Source of the DNA: Enterobacterales bacterium
GTDB lineage: Bacteria > Pseudomonadota > Gammaproteobacteria > Enterobacterales > Succinivibrionaceae
Direction: 5' to 3'
Assembly: GCA_900768635.1 (NCBI GenBank)
Contig: CAAGDP010000034.1
Span: 1 to 57,540 of the forward strand
DNA length: 57,540 nucleotides
The notes under the pieces are model-generated. The model was not told the DNA's origin and ran no database searches. It saw nothing but the letters and a program-made list of their open reading frames with translations. Shown here in pieces: positions 27,489-36,743 of this stretch (within the stretch, counting starts at the first letter, position 1; the number at the start of each line of letters is the position of its first letter). The position numbers and the translations under genes were made by a program.

Positions 27489-29255
27489 TCACCTTATGAA
27501 TCTGCCGGCTACCGCCACATTGCCAGATTCAAAATCATCCGGAGGAACGTTGTACAGCTGCAGTGCGGCTGCCATTACTTCAGCAAAAACCGGTCCCGAT
27601 ACTGCACCGCCGTAAACTCCTCCCTTTTTCGGCTCATTGGTGATCACCACCATAGCAAACCGCGGATTAGTTACAGGAGCAAAACCGGCAAAGGTACTGA
27701 CATAATCCCGACCATAGCCTCCGGCAACAGCGACTTTGGCCGTTCCGGTCTTACCGGCAACCCTGTACCCCTTTATCTGAGCCGGACGGCCGGTTCCACC
27801 GCTGACAACAGATTCCAGAACTGCAGTCATCTTTTTCATTACTGACTCATTGGCAATGCGAACTCCTTCGGGATATTGACTGGGGGCCAGTTTCAGAATG
27901 GAAAGAGGCCGGTAAACCCCGTTATTCGCCAATGTCAGATAAGCCCCGGCCAGTTGTACCGGAGAAACTCGCAACCCGTACCCGAAGCCGATAGTAGCCT
28001 TTTCAATTTCCGACCATCTGGTGCGGTTGGGAAGCATTCCGGATACCTCTCCCACTAGTCCGAGATTAGGATCCTTTCCCAGACCAAAATCCCGCATGGT
28101 ATTCAGAATATCCTCCGGATTCATCCGCAGAGAAATGCGCGCCATACCGATATTGGAAGATACTTTGATAATCTCGGCCAGATTACCTGATGCCATCCGA
28201 TGACTGTCGGTAATTATTTTGGTATATACCCGGAAAGGAGTAGTATCAAAAACCTCCTGCCAGTTTGTTATCCTGTTCTCCAGAGCACTTACCGCCACAA
28301 TAGGCTTTACCGTGGAGCCCGGTTCGTAAGTATCCGTAATAGCACGATTCCGCGCCCGGAAACTTTCATATTTGGTGTGAACATTAGGATTGAAGGACGG
28401 TGCATTAACCATAGCCAGAATTTCACCGGAACGCACATCCACCAGCACCAGGGAAATAGAAGTGGCTTCACGTTCCTCAAAATTACGTTTCACCACACCG
28501 TAGGCAATGGATTGCAGACGCTGATCAATACTAAGAGCTATATCTCCGCCTTTTTTCCCTTCTCTGACAACGCCGATCTGTTCAATAACATTTCCTTTAC
28601 GATCCCGACGAACCTTATGTTCAGTAGGAGTACCTGTCAGCCAGTCGTCAAAACTCCTTTCCACACCTTCAATGCCGTGATCATCAATATTAGTGATCCC
28701 CACCAGCTGGGCATTAATTTCTCCCGTGGGATAAAAACGCCGGAACTCATTTTTAGTATAAACACCTTGTAATCCCAGCTCTTCCACATAATTGGATACT
28801 GCCGGTGTCACCTGACGTTGCAGATAAACAAAACGTTTTTTGGGATTGGAAATCTTTTCCTTCAGTTCCTCATAAGGAACATCCAATACCTCAGAAAGAG
28901 CATGCCAGGCTTTGTCATTATTTATGGTTCCCCGCTCGTGAAGAACCCGGGGATCTGCATAAATAGCTCTTACCGGAATAGAAATAGCAAGGGATTCTCC
29001 ATTACGATCCGTAATTATTCCCCGGGTGGCATCGGAAGACAGTTTACGCACTGAGCGCATATCTCCTTCCATAACCAGACGGTCCGGGTTAATAATCTGA
29101 ATCCAGGCAGTACGAATATAAAGGCATCCGAAAGCCAGACCGATACAAATAAATACCAGCAGGAACCGCAGGGAAAAAAATTCATCCTTAACCGGTTTCT
29201 GATTATTTCTGCGGTTGCGCCGAGGGCACACCTTTTCTGAACCGTAATCCGCCAT
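27489..29255 (-). CDS. ftsI: Septal transpeptidase FtsI (penicillin-binding protein 3)
   Basis: This class B PBP of 588 residues cross-links septal peptidoglycan with FtsW. It has a basic cytoplasmic tail, one membrane helix near residues 30-50 and a pedestal domain. The catalytic domain carries the nucleophile in PGSTVKP near 313, SSN (KVSSNIGM) near 370, and AGKTGTAKV near 505. The ATG at 29255 lies just past the ftsL stop; a TTG four codons earlier is also possible. The C-terminus ends soon after the transpeptidase fold, as is normal. Confidence 0.96.
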   Translation of the reverse strand: MADYGSEKVCPRRNRRNNQKPVKDEFFSLRFLLVFICIGLAFGCLYIRTAWIQIINPDRLVMEGDMRSVRKLSSDATRGIITDRNGESLAISIPVRAIYADPRVLHERGTINNDKAWHALSEVLDVPYEELKEKISNPKKRFVYLQRQVTPAVSNYVEELGLQGVYTKNEFRRFYPTGEINAQLVGITNIDDHGIEGVERSFDDWLTGTPTEHKVRRDRKGNVIEQIGVVREGKKGGDIALSIDQRLQSIAYGVVKRNFEEREATSISLVLVDVRSGEILAMVNAPSFNPNVHTKYESFRARNRAITDTYEPGSTVKPIVAVSALENRITNWQEVFDTTPFRVYTKIITDSHRMASGNLAEIIKVSSNIGMARISLRMNPEDILNTMRDFGLGKDPNLGLVGEVSGMLPNRTRWSEIEKATIGFGYGLRVSPVQLAGAYLTLANNGVYRPLSILKLAPSQYPEGVRIANESVMKKMTAVLESVVSGGTGRPAQIKGYRVAGKTGTAKVAVAGGYGRDYVSTFAGFAPVTNPRFAMVVITNEPKKGGVYGGAVSGPVFAEVMAAALQLYNVPPDDFESGNVAVAGRFIR

Positions 29256-29256
29256 A

Positions 29257-29568
29257 TTATTCTTCAATAATCTTTTCGTTATCCGCTGACGGCCGTACCA
29301 TGTTCAAACGGTGTTCAGCCTCTTCAATAACTTTGGAATGTTCTGAAAGGGTTTGTTCCTCCAACCGAAGATTCAGCCATTCATTATTCAGCTCGTCTTT
29401 TTCCCTGTTAAGTTGTTCCAGCTGCGAAACCTCTACCTTGGTCTTGGCAGTGATAATAACAGACATAAAAGCAGTAGCCACAATCAGACCGTACAGCAGG
29501 ACAATAAAACGATGCCTCCACAAATCCTTCAATATGATCTTAAACAGCTCCAGGGAAAATCCATTCAT
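29257..29568 (-). CDS. ftsL: Cell division protein FtsL
   Basis: This 103-residue bitopic protein of the FtsQLB complex activates FtsWI. One membrane helix lies near residues 19-40. A leucine-rich coiled coil follows from about 47 to 90 (EQLNREKDELNNEWLNLRLEE region). Sequence is poorly conserved in this family, so the call rests on size, topology and position between rsmH (3 bases upstream) and ftsI. Confidence 0.9.
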   Translation of the reverse strand: MNGFSLELFKIILKDLWRHRFIVLLYGLIVATAFMSVIITAKTKVEVSQLEQLNREKDELNNEWLNLRLEEQTLSEHSKVIEEAEHRLNMVRPSADNEKIIEE

Positions 29569-29571
29569 AAT

Positions 29572-30519
29572 TTATCGGGCACCTGCTCCTCTGACTCGTT
29601 CTGCAACCCGTAAAATGGCAGATCGGGAACGAGGGTTAGCTGCAATCTCTTCAGGGGTCGGTTTTATGGCTTTCCCCGCCAGCCGAAAACTGATATTGCG
29701 GTTAATATCCTCTTCTCTTACCGGAAGACCGGCCGGAATTTCAGGTCCGGAAGATTCTTTTTTCATAAACGTTTTAACAATGCGATCTTCCAGAGAATGA
29801 AAACTTATCACCGCCAGACGACCCTTATCTGCCAGAATATCCTTAGCTGCGTTAAGAGCCAGTCTTACTTCCTCCAGCTCTGAGTTAATGTAAATTCTGA
29901 TCCCCTGAAAACTTCTGGTGGCGGGATGATGATGAGGGTCTCGACCTGGAACAACCCGGGCAATCATCTCCGCCAGATCCCTGGTTCGATCGTAAGGCTT
30001 CTCCCGGCGATCCGTTACAATAATACGGGCAATTTTACGGGCATACCGCTCCTCGCCAAACTCCTTAAGGACCCAGGCAATCTCATCCTCCGAGGCGGAT
30101 GCCAGCCAGCTGGCTGCACTTACACCGGATGTAGGATCCATCCGCATATCAAGAGGACCGTCATTCATAAAACTAAATCCCCGGGATCCGTCGTCCAGCT
30201 GGGGAGATGAAACTCCCAAATCCAGCAGAAAACCGTTAATCTGTCCGTCCACTCCAAGCTCAGAGGCAATATCTGCAACCTGGGAAAAGCGTCCATGAAC
30301 TATGGTAAATCGTGGATCGGTTATCTTTTTACCGGCAGCTACTGCCTCAGGATCTCGATCAACAGCAATAAGCCGACCTTTTTCACCCAGCATAGATAAA
30401 ATTCGCCGGGAATGACCGCCTCTGCCGAAGGTTCCATCCAGATAAACCCCGTCCGGTCGAATGAACAGACTGTCTACCGCCTCCTGCAGAAGGACTGTAA
30501 TATGTTTATTCTGTGTCAT
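29572..30519 (-). CDS. rsmH: 16S rRNA m4C1402 N4-methyltransferase
   Basis: This 315-residue SAM-dependent enzyme methylates N4 of C1402 in 16S rRNA. The other methyl group on the same base is added by RsmI, also encoded in this window. HITVLLQEAVDSL opens the protein, and the SAM motif DGTFGRGGHS lies near residue 29. LLDLGVSSPQLDDGSRGFSF is near 98, and the C-terminal ISFHSLEDRIVK near 240. Its start overlaps mraZ by 14 bases. Confidence 0.97.
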   Translation of the reverse strand: MTQNKHITVLLQEAVDSLFIRPDGVYLDGTFGRGGHSRRILSMLGEKGRLIAVDRDPEAVAAGKKITDPRFTIVHGRFSQVADIASELGVDGQINGFLLDLGVSSPQLDDGSRGFSFMNDGPLDMRMDPTSGVSAASWLASASEDEIAWVLKEFGEERYARKIARIIVTDRREKPYDRTRDLAEMIARVVPGRDPHHHPATRSFQGIRIYINSELEEVRLALNAAKDILADKGRLAVISFHSLEDRIVKTFMKKESSGPEIPAGLPVREEDINRNISFRLAGKAIKPTPEEIAANPRSRSAILRVAERVRGAGAR

Positions 30520-30976
30520 TAAGAGAAAAGTCCTTCAAGCGCTCGCTGGAACTCCAATCCTGCAGTCCGATCTCCTCCAGATCCCTGGAAATCTGCAATT
30601 GCCATTTTTCCCGAGACCAAATCTCAAAACGATTTAGCTGGCCTACCAGCATCAGATCTTTGCTGAGACCTGCATATTCCCGTAAAACAGGTGGAATTAG
30701 TATGCGATGATTGGCATCTGTTTCACAGTCGGATGCATAACCCAGAAGCAGACGCTGCAAACGTCGCTCCATTTCAATAGTACTGGATAATTTGCTTAAT
30801 TTTTCTTCGAGTTTTTCCCATTTATTCAAAGGGAAAAGTTGTAAACATGGATTTTTAAGATCAACAGTGCACACCAGCTTCCCGGAGCATTCCTGTTGCA
30901 GGAATTCCCGGTATGAAGAAGGTATAGCCATCCGCCCCTTGGCATCAAGAGTAATGGCATGAGCACCGCGCAACAT
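30506..30976 (-). CDS. mraZ: Transcriptional regulator MraZ
   Basis: This 156-residue AbrB-like DNA-binding protein forms ring oligomers and represses the dcw operon it heads. Two SpoVT-AbrB-like repeats are visible, each with the family motif: DAKGRMAIPSSYR near residue 11, and DANHRILIPPVLREYAG near 92. Three 10-bp-spaced MraZ-like boxes lie just upstream (31007-31031), so it is likely autoregulated. Length is slightly above the E. coli protein. Confidence 0.96.
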   Translation of the reverse strand: MLRGAHAITLDAKGRMAIPSSYREFLQQECSGKLVCTVDLKNPCLQLFPLNKWEKLEEKLSKLSSTIEMERRLQRLLLGYASDCETDANHRILIPPVLREYAGLSKDLMLVGQLNRFEIWSREKWQLQISRDLEEIGLQDWSSSERLKDFSLNDTE

Positions 30977-31006
30977 AGATGATTAGCCTGAAAAAAAAGA
31001 TAAAAA

Positions 31007-31031
31007 TTCCACAAATATCCACTTTTACCCA
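31007..31031 (-). promoter_or_regulatory. MraZ operator: three boxes at 10-bp spacing
   Basis: On the minus strand TGGGT (31027-31031), TGGAT (31017-31021) and TGGAA (31007-31011) recur exactly every ten bases. They match the known MraZ target of repeated TGGGN boxes separated by five bases. They lie between the -10 box and the mraZ start, ideal for repression. The second and third boxes are degenerate. Confidence 0.8.
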
Positions 31032-31034
31032 CTT

Positions 31035-31063
31035 ATTGTAAAAAACTAGTAAAACAAAATCAA
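31035..31063 (-). promoter_or_regulatory. Main promoter of the dcw operon
   Basis: A minus-strand TTGATT (31058-31063) and TACAAT (31035-31040) are separated by exactly 17 bp. The MraZ boxes start four bases after the -10. This promoter could drive mraZ through ftsZ. Bases 31064-31382, up to the RNase P RNA, hold no other feature I can support. Confidence 0.78.
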
Positions 31064-31382
31064 ATGATAGTTGATATTTTCCAGACAGAGATTTTAAAGA
31101 CTGTAGAAGAATCGGTGACAAAACTCAGTTCAGCATAAAAAATATCGATAAATCATAAAGTTAAACAATAAAAATATTCAGAACGGGATAGAAGTACCGG
31201 AAATTTCGGATTCTGCAGTGCCTGATGAAAACCTGCTTATATTCCTGCACACAGGTTGTTGCCCGAATACATTCACAATGAAGCTCGGCTTAAGAAGAAT
31301 AAGGATAAACTTTGGACAGATCTGAGAAAGATACTTAACTGACAGATATAAAGAAGGTGTGATACCAAACGGGATATGTGGT

Positions 31383-31719
31383 GAGTCAGCCGATAAGCCG
31401 GGTTCTGTACCTTGCGGTGACAATCATTCATCTAATTCAGCAATCACTTGCTGACTTAAGCAATCTACCCGTTCCCAATACGAGCAGCATTAACGGGAAC
31501 CTATTTGATCTTGCTCCGAGTGGAGTTTTCACTGCCACAGACTATTACTAGCTGCGCGGTGGGCTCTTACCCCACCTTTTCACCCTTACCTTGCGGCGGT
31601 ATACTTTCTGTTGCACTGTTCGTAAGCTCACGCTTCCCAGGCGTTACCTGGCACTCTGCTCTACGGAGCCCGGACTTTCCTCTCCCCCTGTTCGGGGCAG
31701 CGATTGTCTGGCCGACTCA
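31383..31719 (-). ncRNA. rnpB: RNase P RNA (type A)
   Basis: This is the catalytic RNA of RNase P, which matures the 5' ends of tRNAs. Read on the minus strand it has GAGGAAAGTCCGGGCTCC near 31660-31685. CAGTGCAACAGAAAG is near 31612, AGGTAAGGGTGAAA near 31592, and ACAGAACCCGGCTTATCGG at the 3' end, all conserved in gammaproteobacterial RNase P RNA. Helix P1 pairs 31710-31718 with 31384-31392. Ends are placed from that helix and from the promoter, so they may be a few bases off. It lies between mraZ and rsmI, the position I recall from pseudomonads. Confidence 0.95.
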
Positions 31720-31725
31720 GGAGGC

Positions 31726-31731
31726 ATTATA
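31726..31731 (-). promoter_or_regulatory. -10 box of the RNase P RNA gene
   Basis: A perfect TATAAT on the minus strand ends seven bases before the predicted 5' end of the RNA. No strong -35 is present at 16-18 bp (CTGTCA is the nearest). Confidence 0.7.
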
Positions 31732-31890
31732 ACAAAGAAAAAAACATTTGACAGCATCAACCGGATAATGTGGCAACAGAACAATATCCTTTTCTGAAAA
31801 TTTAAGTTGCTACTTCTTAATTCTGCAATGAAACTACAGGCAGAATCAACAGCGTTAACCATAAAACTACTGCCATTAAGTATCACTTTA

Positions 31891-32301
31891 TTAAGAGATC
31901 TGTGATGTTTTTTTGCGAAAAACCACTTTTTTCATAAGAATATAGGACAAAACAGCACTAGGGAAAATCAACACAAAACCAATTATGTAAAGATTATTAA
32001 AATCCAGTACCTTTGCAAACCAGATGCATATCACATTAAACAGCCAAACCAGAAAATACGCTCCGAAAAACAGAAAGATTCGAGAGTTATCGCTGTTTTT
32101 AAATACCAGTCTTCCGGTAGTAAAGAAATTGAAAATAATACCGGCAACAGTGCTGAGAAAAGATGCCACGGAGTAATGAACATTCAGATATACAAAAAAT
32201 GCATAAACTCCATAACCAAAGGCAGTATTAAGACCGCCTACAGCCAGAAATTTTATAAACGTCTGATGTTTTTTCAAAAGTTCTAACAGCAAGTTAATCA
32301 C
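31891..32301 (-). CDS. GtrA-family membrane protein
   Basis: This 136-residue protein has four membrane segments and the GtrA-family pattern, with FIKFLAVGGLNTAFGYGVYAF near the N-terminus (given here as its hallmark block) and NFFTTGRLVFK near residue 65. GtrA proteins are thought to help move lipid-linked sugars across the inner membrane for cell-surface glycans. The partner glycosyltransferase is not nearby. I start at the GTG at 32301 because AGGAG lies seven bases upstream inside rsmI. An ATG six codons earlier is an alternative. The gene overlaps rsmI by eight bases. Confidence 0.82.
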   Translation of the reverse strand: MINLLLELLKKHQTFIKFLAVGGLNTAFGYGVYAFFVYLNVHYSVASFLSTVAGIIFNFFTTGRLVFKNSDNSRIFLFFGAYFLVWLFNVICIWFAKVLDFNNLYIIGFVLIFPSAVLSYILMKKVVFRKKTSQIS

Positions 32302-33178
32302 CAAGAATCTCCTGATCATTATTATTCCGGGAAGAATCAGACTCCTGCAGAGCAAGACGGTAAAGATCATTTTTCCGCAACCCGTAAATTTCTCCACAGA
32401 TGGCGGCAGCCTTTTTCACCGGAAGTTCCTTCATAAGCATACGCAATGTTTTGATTACCTGTGGTGAAACCTCAGCACATCTGGCAGTTCCGGCAATCAT
32501 CAGCACAAATTCACCCCGGGTATGATTTTCATCCTTCTTCAAAAAATCCAGCATTTCTCCGGCAGGCAAATCATAAAAACTTTCAAAGGTTTTAGTCAGC
32601 TCTCTGCCAATAACCAGTCGGCGATCCTCACCAAGAACCTGAGATATCATCCTAACGGTATCCAAGATCCGTCGTGGAGATTCATAGTAAACACAGGTAC
32701 GGCTTTCTTCCTGCAATTTACTCAGTTCATCCTGAAGAGCTTTCTCTTTAACCGGTAAAAAACCGCAGAAAACAAAACTGTCTGTAGGCAATCCTGAAGC
32801 GCTGAGAGCAGTAATAACCGCACTGGGGCCGGGAACCGGTATCACCTTAATTCCCAGACTGCGACAATAAGCTACCACATGATATCCGGGATCGGAAATA
32901 AGAGGAGTTCCCGCATCAGAAATCAGGGCAATACTTCCTCCCTGGGAAATGGTACGGGCAATGTATTCCTTTTTATCCTGCTCATTATGATCATGAAGAG
33001 AAAACAACTTGGCATCTATTCCCAGATGATCAAGAAGAAGTCTAGAATGACGGGTATCTTCCGCTCCGATATAATCCACCTGTTTTAAAATATCCACTGC
33101 CCGGAAGGTAATATCCTGCAGATTTCCGATAGGGGTTGCCACGATGTAAAGGGCACTTTCAATAGCAGTGCTGTCCAT
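32294..33178 (-). CDS. rsmI: 16S rRNA C1402 2'-O-methyltransferase
   Basis: This 294-residue tetrapyrrole-methylase-fold enzyme methylates the 2'-OH of C1402 in 16S rRNA, alongside RsmH. ALYIVATPIGNLQDIT lies near residue 9, AEDTRHSRLLLDHL near 34, ISDAGTPLISDPG near 77 and PGPSAVITALSASGLP near 108, all diagnostic. The ATG at 33178 follows AAGGA; a start six codons earlier is possible. lpoA lies divergently, as in E. coli. Confidence 0.96.
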   Translation of the reverse strand: MDSTAIESALYIVATPIGNLQDITFRAVDILKQVDYIGAEDTRHSRLLLDHLGIDAKLFSLHDHNEQDKKEYIARTISQGGSIALISDAGTPLISDPGYHVVAYCRSLGIKVIPVPGPSAVITALSASGLPTDSFVFCGFLPVKEKALQDELSKLQEESRTCVYYESPRRILDTVRMISQVLGEDRRLVIGRELTKTFESFYDLPAGEMLDFLKKDENHTRGEFVLMIAGTARCAEVSPQVIKTLRMLMKELPVKKAAAICGEIYGLRKNDLYRLALQESDSSRNNNDQEILGD

Positions 33179-33294
33179 AACTGCAGTTCCTTGCACAAAA
33201 CCAGATCATTCCGACCACTTAAATCACAATTTCCGGAACAAATCCGGAAGCTTCATATCACACTGTCCCGAAAAATCTCAGGGCACAGGTGTAA

Positions 33295-33300
33295 ATTATA
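33295..33300 (-). promoter_or_regulatory. Candidate -10 box for rsmI in the rsmI-lpoA gap
   Basis: A perfect minus-strand TATAAT lies about 117 bases before the rsmI start, with no convincing -35. The gap 33179-33566 also holds a hairpin (TTCCGGA/TCCGGAA, 33231-33249) in the predicted rsmI leader and a weak plus-strand -10 (TAAAAT, 33439-33444) that could serve lpoA. Confidence 0.4.
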
Positions 33301-33566
33301 CTGTTTGGCATAGCCCGTGCCTATAGTTTTATATTTTGAGTCCTGCCAGGTACCACCCCTGCAGCTGACGGCAAATACGGAATTTCCCCCCCCTGATGCC
33401 GGAATTTTCAGAAACAGCCCAAACCTGACAAAACATGATAAAATAGCCGAATGTTTTGGCAGTGCTGTCTCTTATCCGTAAGTCGCCAGATTATTTAAGA
33501 TTATTTTAATCCGCATTCAGCTTCTTATTTATTTACAGGACTGCTTGTTTTAACTGAGATTTGATT

Positions 33567-35297
33567 ATGAACTGTTTAGTAAAATTTTCTCCTCTGGTTA
33601 TGATTGTTGCACTTCTCACCGGTTGTGTTTCCACAGGAGGTTCAAACACATCAGCCGATACAGCTGCAAGAGGATCGCTTACCGCATTCAGTACCATTAC
33701 CCATCCTTCATCCTGGTACCGGGATCTTTTTGATGATGCTCCGGAAAGCCTGCAACAGGAATATGCCGTACTGGTAGCCAGAAGTTATATCAAAGAAGGA
33801 AATTTTGATAAGGCAACTGTCTGGCTTAAAGCTGCCGGAGAGCTGGCATTAACACCTCTGCAGGAGTCTAAAGTTCATCTGGCAACAGCTTATCTGTACT
33901 ATGCCCAGAATAACTATAACAAGGTCCTTGCCGAACTTAAGCAGGTTGGTGTTCTTTCCATGTCCCGGAAGGAAAACGCCAACTACTATGTTCTTCTGGC
34001 CAATACCCAGAAAAAACTGGGCAATTATATGGATGCCTGCCGCAACTACATAATACTCAACCAATATCTTAATAATGACGATGAGTCAGTTATGAAAAAG
34101 AATCAGGAGGCGATTCTTTCCATTCTTCTTGCTCAAGGTCCATCAAAAATCCGTGCAGTTAAGAATGACGCTCAAAATGAACTGGAGCTTGGCTATTATG
34201 AATTTGCTCTTAATCACCTTGAGCATAGCCCGGATCAGTATCCGGTACTGGATACCGCCTGGCTTAAAGAATATCCTGACCATCCGGCCAAACTTCTTAT
34301 CGGCAGTCAGATTTCCACCGCATCAGATGGCAAACCGGTTAAATTTGATTCTTCAGCCAACATCTCTCATGTTGCTGTAATCATGCCTTTTTCCGGCAAG
34401 CTGGCAACCTATGGCAATGCATTCCGGTACGGTGTAATGATGGCCCAGCGGGAAAGATCTCTTACCAGCAGCATCAGATATTATGATTCCAATGTTCCTG
34501 ATGTAGATAACCTTTATAAACAGGCAGTAGCTGAAGGAGCTCAGTTTGTAGTTGGTCCTCTCACCAAGGAAAATGTCAGCAAGGTTCTGGCCGGCGGTAT
34601 CCAGGTACCAACTCTGGCCATAAACTCCTTCGACAATATTGCAACTGACAATGCCTACTTCTTTGCCCTCACCCCGGAAAAGGAAGGTGGTCAGGCAGCT
34701 ATCAAAATCAGAGCTGACGGTCACTATATGCCGTTACTTCTTGTTCCTGCCACAGAAAAAGGCGACCGGATTATCAGTGGCTTTCAGAAGCAATGGTTCA
34801 ACTTCGGAGGTAACAGCTCCAACCTGATCATCAAACGTTTCAAAACCAAGGCTGATGCGTCATCAGCCATTACACAGGCAATGAGTAACAATGAAATAGA
34901 CGCAGTCTATCTCTGCGGCTCGGCGCTGGAAGTTTCTATGATGAAAACCCAAATTCAGGTTACCTATCCGGGAAAGAGAGAATATTACATTACCAATAAT
35001 TCCAACCCTGGGAGTCTGAAAGCATCGGTAACTAAAAAAATGAAAGGTATACAGATTGGTGATATGCCTTGGCTGCTGGAAGATTCCAATTTAAAAACCG
35101 CTATCAGGGAAAATCTGGATGTTTCTAATATTAACGTGCTTATTTTCTTTGCTCTGGGTTACGATTCCATCTCCATTATTCCGGACATTTCAAGTATGGC
35201 AACCGGCGGATATCCGGTTTCCGGTCTCACCGGAACTATCAGTATTGATCGGGAAGGAAGAGTAAACTCCGAAGTAAACTGGGTTCCTATTGAGTAA
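33567..35297 (+). CDS. lpoA: Penicillin-binding protein activator LpoA
   Basis: This outer-membrane lipoprotein of 576 residues stimulates PBP1A from outside the wall layer. A lipobox LTGC ends the signal peptide at Cys20. The N-terminal half is helical and TPR-like (residues about 50-220). The C-terminal half has a periplasmic-binding-protein fold starting HVAVIMPFSGKLATYG near 265, with a variable GPLTKENV block near 331. The ATG at 33567 is preferred over a TTG two codons earlier. It heads lpoA-diaA-dolP in E. coli order, except that yraN is missing. Confidence 0.92.
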   Translation: MNCLVKFSPLVMIVALLTGCVSTGGSNTSADTAARGSLTAFSTITHPSSWYRDLFDDAPESLQQEYAVLVARSYIKEGNFDKATVWLKAAGELALTPLQESKVHLATAYLYYAQNNYNKVLAELKQVGVLSMSRKENANYYVLLANTQKKLGNYMDACRNYIILNQYLNNDDESVMKKNQEAILSILLAQGPSKIRAVKNDAQNELELGYYEFALNHLEHSPDQYPVLDTAWLKEYPDHPAKLLIGSQISTASDGKPVKFDSSANISHVAVIMPFSGKLATYGNAFRYGVMMAQRERSLTSSIRYYDSNVPDVDNLYKQAVAEGAQFVVGPLTKENVSKVLAGGIQVPTLAINSFDNIATDNAYFFALTPEKEGGQAAIKIRADGHYMPLLLVPATEKGDRIISGFQKQWFNFGGNSSNLIIKRFKTKADASSAITQAMSNNEIDAVYLCGSALEVSMMKTQIQVTYPGKREYYITNNSNPGSLKASVTKKMKGIQIGDMPWLLEDSNLKTAIRENLDVSNINVLIFFALGYDSISIIPDISSMATGGYPVSGLTGTISIDREGRVNSEVNWVPIE

Positions 35298-35387
35298 TTT
35301 TCGCTCAACAGTTTCTGCAGACTCTGAAGAAAATCCCCGGATCTGCAGATATTCATCCTCAGAGGGAAGTATAAGGACGAAAACGCA

Positions 35388-35987
35388 ATGAGTACAGTTA
35401 CAGAAGATTTGCGTATTAATATGTACCGTACATTGGATTATACCCATGATATGTTTGGGGAAGAACTGGAACTCATTGCCGCCACTATGTTCTCCTGTAT
35501 AGAGTTGGGAAATCGCATTGTAATTTGCTCAACCTACGGCAACATCGGTATTTCCGATCTTTTTGTCCAGTCCCTTAACACCTTTCTTATCAAAAGAACC
35601 CAGAATATCGCAGCCTATTCTCTGAACAGTGACTCCAAATATCTGTCACTGTTGGCTACAGCTGCTGGAGATGATATTTTTACCAAAGTATATGAAATGG
35701 TCAGTCGCAAAGGTGATATTCTCCTTTTAGTTCCAGGAAAAGCCCCTGCCGGAGATGATCAATCTCGTGGAGCTCTGGTATCTCTAATCAATTCCGCTAA
35801 AAAAGATGGGAATATGGTTATATGCATCAATAATGTACCTGACGACACATATATAACTGAACTTTTAGATCAGGATGATCTCTGTATCAACTTCAGCGAT
35901 ACAGGAGAAGATGATGTATCAGCTCTGCAACTTATGTATATGTTTCAGCATATTCTACGAACTATCAAGCAGTTAACTGCAGATTAA
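35388..35987 (+). CDS. diaA: DiaA-like SIS-domain protein
   Basis: This 199-residue protein occupies the diaA position between lpoA and dolP. DiaA is a tetrameric SIS-fold protein that binds DnaA and promotes replication initiation. The fold pattern fits: N-terminal helices, GNRIVICSTYGN near residue 42, then the helix and strand around NIAAYSLNSDSKYLSLLAT near 70. The usual CGNGTSA glycine/serine loop is replaced by CSTYGNIGISD, and the second loop reads VPGKAPAGDDQ. Sugar binding is therefore unlikely, which suits a structural DnaA-binding role. Function is inferred mainly from synteny. Confidence 0.75.
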   Translation: MSTVTEDLRINMYRTLDYTHDMFGEELELIAATMFSCIELGNRIVICSTYGNIGISDLFVQSLNTFLIKRTQNIAAYSLNSDSKYLSLLATAAGDDIFTKVYEMVSRKGDILLLVPGKAPAGDDQSRGALVSLINSAKKDGNMVICINNVPDDTYITELLDQDDLCINFSDTGEDDVSALQLMYMFQHILRTIKQLTAD

Positions 35988-36008
35988 CAATATCTCCAGG
36001 AGATAATT

Positions 36009-36728
36009 ATGAAAAAGATTGCTCTTATTTTATGTTGTGCCCTGGCTTCAACGCTATTCTCAGGATGTACTGTGGCAGTAATTGGTGCCGGTGCAGCCGC
36101 CGGAGGTGCTTCCCAGATGTCAGGAGATCGACGTACAGTAGGATCTATGGTGGATGATAGTGCTATTGAATCAGTAGCCATCCAGGAAATCGAAATGATT
36201 GATAAAATCGGTTTCAGTGACAGTAGTATTGGTACCACTTCAATCAATGGCACTCTGCTGGTATTTGGTCAGACTAAATCTAAATTAATTTACAGTGGAC
36301 TGGAAAAAACCTGCATGAAAATTAAAGGTGTTAAGAAAGTTTACAACGCTGTAACTATAAGTGAAAATTCCGGATTTGGGCAAACCAGTCAGGACAGCTG
36401 GATCACTACTAAAGTTAAGACCAAGCTCATTGGAGAATCTGGAATTCGATCCAACAGCGTAAAGGTAATAACGGAAAATGCTGTAGTCTACCTTCTGGGA
36501 CTTGTTACCCGTGACGAAGGACAGATAGCAGCAAGACTGGCTGCAGATACTGACGGAGTCCAAAAGGTTGTTACTCTTTTTGAATACGTAACTGAAAAAG
36601 AGGAGGATGGTACTGCAGAAAGTAAGACCATATCCTCCAATAGTAATAATGAGAAGTCTGAAGTTCAGGTGCCTAGCCCGTCACAGCACACATTGTCTGC
36701 AGATACTATTGAAGTGGATGATTTATAA
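36009..36728 (+). CDS. dolP: Dual BON-domain lipoprotein DolP (YraP)
   Basis: This outer-membrane lipoprotein of 239 residues has its lipobox FSGC at Cys20 and two BON domains (about residues 50-115 and 125-195). The second has VKVITENAVVYLLGLVTRDE near 155 (given as its hallmark block). DolP sits at the division site and supports outer-membrane integrity and Bam function. The last 40 residues (Ser-, Asn- and Glu-rich) extend past the usual C-terminus (E. coli about 191 residues). It starts 21 bases after diaA. Confidence 0.9.
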   Translation: MKKIALILCCALASTLFSGCTVAVIGAGAAAGGASQMSGDRRTVGSMVDDSAIESVAIQEIEMIDKIGFSDSSIGTTSINGTLLVFGQTKSKLIYSGLEKTCMKIKGVKKVYNAVTISENSGFGQTSQDSWITTKVKTKLIGESGIRSNSVKVITENAVVYLLGLVTRDEGQIAARLAADTDGVQKVVTLFEYVTEKEEDGTAESKTISSNSNNEKSEVQVPSPSQHTLSADTIEVDDL

Positions 36729-36743
36729 ACATCAGTCCAAATT

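Noticed and set aside
31178..31732. Several open frames of 65-81 codons on both strands
   Set aside because: They overlap or flank the RNase P RNA, whose conserved structure explains the sequence.
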